This document shows, one piece after another, positions 60,399 through 64,000 of a stretch of 64,000 nucleotides of DNA (its first letter is position 1; each line of letters starts with the position of its first letter). The DNA is from Schauerella fraxinea. GTDB lineage: Bacteria > Pseudomonadota > Gammaproteobacteria > Burkholderiales > Burkholderiaceae_B. The position numbers and the translations under genes are program-made. The stretch covers positions 2,462,554 through 2,526,553 of the forward strand of contig JAVDKL010000001.1 of assembly GCA_030849965.1 (NCBI GenBank), given 5' to 3'. A model generated the notes under the pieces. It saw nothing but the letters and a program-made list of their open reading frames with translations. It did not search any database and was not told the origin of the DNA.

Positions 60399-60494
60399 AG
60401 TTGCTTGCTCACTGCTTGTTCCATTGCTTGCTCGCTGCTTGTTCAGGTCCTTATTCAGTTGCTTGTTCAGTTGCTTGCTGACTTGGTTGCTCAC
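60399..60494. repeat. Degenerate 12-bp tandem repeats upstream of the GNAT gene
   Basis: A 12-base rhythm is visible: TTGCTTGCTCAC, TGCTTGTTCCAT, TGCTTGCTCGC, TGCTTGTTCAGG, TCCTTATTCAG, TTGCTTGTTCAG, TTGCTTGCTGAC, TTGGTTGCTCAC. Eight imperfect copies fill the middle of the 60243-60538 intergenic region between ilvD and the GNAT gene. No open frame through it has support, and no other element is seen in this gap. Confidence 0.75.
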
Positions 60495-60538
60495 CCGCCA
60501 TCCACCTTCCTCTTTCTCAATCGCCTCCTACTTCAATC

Positions 60539-61129
60539 ATGATGTGCGCCGATCCCAACAACGCAGCCACGCCGCATGATGCGTCGTTCCCCGCAGACGC
60601 ACCGCGCGTGCGCGACGCCACTGACGCCGACCTGCCCGCGATCAAGGCGATCTACGCGCACCATGTGCTGCACGGCACGGGTTCATTCGAAACCGAACCG
60701 CCATCGATTGCCGAGATGGCGCAGCGCCGCGCGAATGTGCTCGGCCTTGGCCTGCCCTATCTGGTCGCAGAAAGCGCCGGCGAGATCGTCGGCTTCGCCT
60801 ACGCCACGCATTACCGGCCGCGTCCGGCCTACCGGCATACGGCGGAAGACTCGGTGTATATCAAGCCCGGCATGACCGGGCGCGGCGTCGGCAGCCTGTT
60901 GCTGGCCGAGGTCATTTACCGATGCGAAACCGGCGGGTGGCGCCAGTTGATCGCCAACGTGGGCGACAGCGGCAACGCGGGCTCGCTCGCGCTGCATGCC
61001 CGCCATGGCTTTCGCACGGCAGGCACCCTGCAATCCGTTGGATTCAAATTCGGACGCTGGCTGGATACGGTGCTGATGCAGCGCGACTTGGGCGCAGGCG
61101 ATACCACACCGCCCGACCGGGCATCATGA
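60539..61129 (+). CDS. GNAT N-acetyltransferase, phosphinothricin acetyltransferase-like
   Basis: A 196-residue GNAT protein. VRDATDADLPAIKAIYAHHVLHGTGSFE (about 24-51) and VYIKPGMTGRGVGSLLL are the PAT/Bar-type pattern, the latter being the acetyl-CoA P-loop with the R/Q-x2-G-x-G/A motif. GNAGSLALHARHGF is the usual C-terminal block. Homologues acetylate phosphinothricin, methionine sulfoximine or methionine derivatives. The start is one of two adjacent ATGs (60539, 60542). It runs into a 29-base repeat at its stop. Confidence 0.87.
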   Translation: MMCADPNNAATPHDASFPADAPRVRDATDADLPAIKAIYAHHVLHGTGSFETEPPSIAEMAQRRANVLGLGLPYLVAESAGEIVGFAYATHYRPRPAYRHTAEDSVYIKPGMTGRGVGSLLLAEVIYRCETGGWRQLIANVGDSGNAGSLALHARHGFRTAGTLQSVGFKFGRWLDTVLMQRDLGAGDTTPPDRAS

Positions 61130-61228
61130 TCGCGCGCTGAGCGAGATGACCATGCGTCGAACATCATGACGGTGCGCTGAACGTCATGACTATCCACCAC
61201 ATCGTGAGGGTGCGCTGAACGTGATCAC
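61122..61228. repeat. Three spaced 29-bp repeats between GNAT and stress-protein genes
   Basis: Unit A 61122-61150, unit B 61162-61190 and unit C 61200-61228 are 29-base imperfect copies, all fitting CATCrTGA-x2-GyGCGCTGAr-C-G-xxATGAC (about 21-24 shared positions). They are separated by 11 and 9 bases of unrelated sequence. The first overlaps the GNAT stop. A fourth fragment (GGGCGCTGAGC) follows at 61229-61240. Spacer length is too short and the copy number too low for CRISPR. The rest of 61130-61371 shows only the promoter-proximal region of the next gene. Confidence 0.7.
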
Positions 61229-61371
61229 CGGGCGCTGAGCAAGCGGCAAGTCGGCACGCTGGGGAGAAATTTTCCCTGATTGCGCAATGCGCGCTACGCT
61301 AGCGCTTGACGCAGCAGGCATGCCACCTGCTTTGCCCGCTGCCCTCATCCGTCGATACTTGGAGAACGACC

Positions 61372-61935
61372 ATGGCCCAAACCGTTATCGGCGTATTCGA
61401 TTCGTATGACCGTGCGAACGAAACTTCGGCCGCGCTGGTGTATGCCGGCATTCACATCGAACATATCGAAGTGCATGCGCGCGCCGCCACCACATCACAC
61501 GAGGTCGCCCCGCGCGAACCTGGCTCGACCGATGCGGAAGCCGATGCCCATGCGCATCCCGAGCGCAGCGTGCTCGAAAGCATCGAACACTTTTTCGCCA
61601 ACATGTTTGGCCCCGACGATCGTTCTGAAGAAACCGGCCATTATCACGAAGCCATGCGCCGCGGCGGCGCGCTGGTGATCGTGGAAGTCGCCGACGAGGC
61701 GCAATTGCAAACAGCGACTACCGTGCTTCAACGGGCCGGTGCCATCGACATCGAGCAACAAGCCGAGCATTGGGAAGCGGATGGCCACACCGGCTTCGAT
61801 CGCGCTGCCGTGCCGTTCACGGTCGACGAAGCGGAGGCCGAGCGCCGCGCATTCGCCAAGGCTCAAGCCGATAGCGTGGCCGATGGTCGTGAAGCGGGCA
61901 ATCGTGCCGTGCGGGTGTACTCGCGGGATCGTTGA
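61372..61935 (+). CDS. General stress protein 17M-like / YsnF-type N-terminal domain protein
   Basis: A 187-residue soluble protein starting at ATG 61372 after TTGGAGAACG. Residues 1-35 (MAQTVIGVFDSYDRANETSA) and the middle part (HYHEAMRRGGALVIVEVADE, about 82-101) resemble the N-terminal domain found in general-stress-protein 17M and YsnF/AvaK-like proteins, where it binds nothing known. The C-terminal half is acidic and rich in Ala/Glu/Arg with no fold I recognise. It is monocistronic. Confidence 0.7.
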   Translation: MAQTVIGVFDSYDRANETSAALVYAGIHIEHIEVHARAATTSHEVAPREPGSTDAEADAHAHPERSVLESIEHFFANMFGPDDRSEETGHYHEAMRRGGALVIVEVADEAQLQTATTVLQRAGAIDIEQQAEHWEADGHTGFDRAAVPFTVDEAEAERRAFAKAQADSVADGREAGNRAVRVYSRDR

Positions 61936-62028
61936 TCGCCCAGCGTTACCGCAGATCAGCACGCCTCGCTCGTCAAGGGTGAGGCGTCAAACATTACCCG
62001 TCGGGCATCATGCGCCACACATTGGGCG

Positions 62029-62751
62029 TCAGGCGGTCGACTTGACCGCCTGCCAGCGCGCCCACCCCGCTGCGCGCAGTGCGCACGCGGGGCAATGCGC
62101 GCATCCGTAGCCCCAGGCGTGGCGCGCACCGCGTTCGCCCAGATAGCAGGTGTGGCTGTCCTCAACCACGATGTCCACCAGCGCCTGGCCGCCGAGTTGC
62201 TCGGCCAGCGCCCAGGTCTCGGCTTTGTCGATCCACATCAACGGCGTCTCGATCGTGAGCCGGGCGCCCAAACCCAGCCCCAAGGCCACTTGCTGCGCCT
62301 TGATCGTGTCGTCGCGGCAATCCGGGTAGCCTGAAAAATCGGTCTCGCACATCCCGCCTACGAGCACGTCGATCTGGCGCCGATAGCCCAGCGCGGCTGC
62401 CAAGGTCAGGAACATCAAGTTGCGGCCCGGCACGAAAGTATTAGGCAACCCGTTGGCCTGCATTTCGATGGCGCGATCTTCGGTCATCGCCGTGCCGCCG
62501 ATCTCACCCAGGACGGACAGATCCAGCAGGTGATCCTCCCCCAACCGCTCAGCCCAGTGCGGATACTGCGCCACGATGGCAGCACGCACTTTCAGGCGGG
62601 CATCGAGTTCGATGCGATGGCGTTGGCCGTAGTCGAACGCGACCGTTTCGACGCGCTCATAGCGATTGAGCGCCCAGGCGAGGCAGGTGGTCGAATCCTG
62701 GCCGCCCGAAAACAGGACGAGCGCGCGGCGAGTGGAAGGCAAGACAGACAT
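62029..62751 (-). CDS. queC: 7-cyano-7-deazaguanine synthase
   Basis: A 240-residue QueC. The PP-loop SGGQDSTTC is at about 15-23 for ATP binding, and [11 protein letters not shown] follows as the family motif. The zinc site uses four Cys at the C-terminus: [18 protein letters not shown]. The enzyme makes preQ0 from 7-carboxy-7-deazaguanine for queuosine in tRNA. No queD/E is adjacent. Its promoter region is shared with the divergent ppc gene. Confidence 0.95.
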   Translation of the reverse strand: MSVLPSTRRALVLFSGGQDSTTCLAWALNRYERVETVAFDYGQRHRIELDARLKVRAAIVAQYPHWAERLGEDHLLDLSVLGEIGGTAMTEDRAIEMQANGLPNTFVPGRNLMFLTLAAALGYRRQIDVLVGGMCETDFSGYPDCRDDTIKAQQVALGLGLGARLTIETPLMWIDKAETWALAEQLGGQALVDIVVEDSHTCYLGERGARHAWGYGCAHCPACALRAAGWARWQAVKSTA

Positions 62752-62864
62752 ATCGTTGAGCAGACGGCGACAGGGAGATAAAGACGAACTTTAACGTACA
62801 CCCGCCGACTTTCAACGTGCAGACCAAGACTCCGGCGTCGGCGCGAATACGCCTGCAGGTCCCT

Positions 62865-62893
62865 GTGTCACGACGCGCACCCGTGCGTACAAT
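62865..62893 (+). promoter_or_regulatory. Candidate sigma70 promoter of ppc
   Basis: A TACAAT -10 box at 62888-62893 lies 17 bases after GTGTCA at 62865-62870 (4 of 6 match to TTGACA). It is 38 bases before the ppc ATG. Prediction only. Confidence 0.5.
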
Positions 62894-62931
62894 GGATTTT
62901 CCCTGCAACACCCGACCTTGGAATTCCTTTC

Positions 62932-64000
62932 ATGTCTGCTGTGCGCCCGAAGTCAGCCTCCCTCGAACCCATGCGTAACGACATTCGACTGCTCGGGCGA
63001 TTGCTCGGCGAGGTCATTCAGGCGTGTGAGGGCAAACGGATCTACGACACGATCGAGGCGTTGCGGCGGCATGCCGTCAGCCTGCGGCGCGCCGATGCGC
63101 CGCACGACGGCGAGGCGATTGCCAAGCAGGTTCGAACGCTGAAAGGGCATGACGCCAACTCGGTGGCGCGCGCGTTCAGCTACTTTCTGCACCTGTCCAA
63201 CATCGCCGAAGATCGCGACCAGAACCGCCGGCAACGCGAACGTGCGCTGGCCGACGACACGCCCACGCGCGGCAGCCTGCGCGATGCCTTGAGCATGCTG
63301 AAAGCGCAGGGCGTAGGCACGGCCCGCGTACGCAAATGGGTGGATGACGCGCTCGTCATGCCGGTGCTCACCGCGCACCCCACCGAAGTACAACGCAAGA
63401 GTACGCTCGACGTACACCGCGAAATCGCGGCGGCGCTCATGCAGCACGATCGCGAGTTGACGCCCGATGAGGCCGCCGAACTGCAGCGCAATCTGCTGGG
63501 GCGCATCGCCACGTTGTGGCAGACGCGAATGCTGCGCTACGAGCGGCTTACCGTGGCGGACGAGATCGAGAATGCGCTGTCGTATTACCGCAGCACCTTT
63601 CTCACGGTGGTGCCGCGCCTGTATGCCGACATGTCGCGCCTGCTCGAACGCGACACGCCGGCGCCGTTTGCACAACCGCCCGCCCCGCTTGCGCCCTTCC
63701 TGCGCATGGGCAGCTGGATCGGCGGCGATCGCGATGGCAATCCCAACGTCGACGCCGAAACGCTCGATCGCGCCACGCTGCGCCAGGCTACGGTGTTGTT
63801 CGATCATTACCTGACCGACGTGCATGCGCTGGGCGCCGAATTGTCGATCAGCACATTGTTGATCGATGCCGACGATGCGCTGCAAACGCTGGCCGATGCC
63901 GGAGGCGACGTCTCGCCGCATCGTCAGGATGAGCCGTATCGCCGGGCCCTTGTCGGCATGTATGCCCGATTGGATGCCACGGCACGGGTGCTCACGGGCA
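62932..64000 (+). CDS. ppc: Phosphoenolpyruvate carboxylase, N-terminal part (cut by window edge)
   Basis: The first 356 codons of ppc from ATG 62932. The catalytic His motif [15 protein letters not shown] is at about 144-158 and [14 protein letters not shown] at about 261-274; both are invariant in [18 protein letters not shown] at about 16-29 is the normal N-terminus. The full-length protein is about 900-950 residues, so roughly 60 % is missing. It supplies oxaloacetate from PEP and bicarbonate. It is divergent from queC. Confidence 0.96.
   Translation, partial: MSAVRPKSASLEPMRNDIRLLGRLLGEVIQACEGKRIYDTIEALRRHAVSLRRADAPHDGEAIAKQVRTLKGHDANSVARAFSYFLHLSNIAEDRDQNRRQRERALADDTPTRGSLRDALSMLKAQGVGTARVRKWVDDALVMPVLTAHPTEVQRKSTLDVHREIAAALMQHDRELTPDEAAELQRNLLGRIATLWQTRMLRYERLTVADEIENALSYYRSTFLTVVPRLYADMSRLLERDTPAPFAQPPAPLAPFLRMGSWIGGDRDGNPNVDAETLDRATLRQATVLFDHYLTDVHALGAELSISTLLIDADDALQTLADAGGDVSPHRQDEPYRRALVGMYARLDATARVLTG

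Noticed and set aside
61122-61240. CRISPR array
   Set aside because: Three imperfect 29-base units with 9- and 11-base spacers and no cas genes in the window; spacer length is far too short.
1-64000. tRNA, rRNA, insertion sequence or prophage genes
   Set aside because: I looked for tRNA acceptor/T-loop patterns (GGTTCGAATCC-type), transposase motifs and terminal inverted repeats, but saw none that could be supported.

Overview
The window is high-G+C DNA (I estimate a little over 60 %) packed with tightly spaced, translationally coupled genes. The family content points to a betaproteobacterium of the order Burkholderiales, most likely an Alcaligenaceae member (Bordetella/Achromobacter-like). 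The signs are three Bug/TTT-type periplasmic receptors, a TctA-TctB pair, many LysR and FadR/GntR regulators beside catabolic genes, and a standard set of core genes (pssA, ilvD, queC, ppc). No tRNA, rRNA, IS element, phage gene or CRISPR array was seen.

Layout. 1-10586: the start of a divergent GntR regulator and an 11-gene plus-strand operon (SDR, aminotransferase, alpha/beta hydrolase, M20 carbamoylase-type amidohydrolase, ABC ATPase, class II aldolase, TauD-like dioxygenase, THI5-type binding protein, two permeases, bicupin); its substrate is unknown. 10713-15754: CaiB-type CoA-transferase, CitE-like lyase and Bug receptor, with a divergent LysR gene and a nicotinamidase-like hydrolase. 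16032-20468: envelope functions (MscS, ClC with CBS domains, YitT, a Gly-rich exported protein). 20742-22211: a tandem glycine riboswitch in front of a DadA-like oxidase. 22297-25966: a copper set (PCu(A)C, SCO, DUF2946), a DUF4105 membrane protein and a GST. 25980-35795: a polar amino-acid-type ABC importer with dihydropyrimidinase/hydantoinase, SDR and DapA-like lyase, then a LysR gene, and divergently a hydantoin-racemase-like protein and a FAD-linked oxidase. 35860-44607: a complete galactarate/glucarate pathway (garD, kdgD, alpha-ketoglutarate semialdehyde dehydrogenase) with Bug receptor, FadR-type regulator and TctAB transporter. 44924-55595: DMT exporter, three-subunit HcnABC-type flavin dehydrogenase, Bug receptor, LysR gene, HyuA/HyuB hydantoinase and an N-carbamoylsarcosine-amidase-like hydrolase. 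55618-64000: pssA, an orphan FecR, a deoxynucleotidase, ilvD, a GNAT acetyltransferase, a stress-protein-like gene, queC and the start of ppc.

How the genes work together. The window is mainly a set of uptake-plus-breakdown modules, each with its own regulator. Cyclic-amide and carbamoyl chemistry recurs: an M20 carbamoylase, a dihydropyrimidinase, a hydantoin racemase, an ATP-dependent hydantoinase and a carbamoylsarcosine-type amidase. The last two, with the adjacent three-component flavin dehydrogenase, could form a route from N-methylhydantoin through N-carbamoylsarcosine and sarcosine to glycine. Two sets of repeated operator-like sequences support regulon assignments: GTCGTACGAC sites at both gar promoters, and ATAAC-N5-GTTAA sites on both sides of the hydantoinase-cluster LysR gene. 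Several intergenic regions also carry short degenerate tandem repeats.
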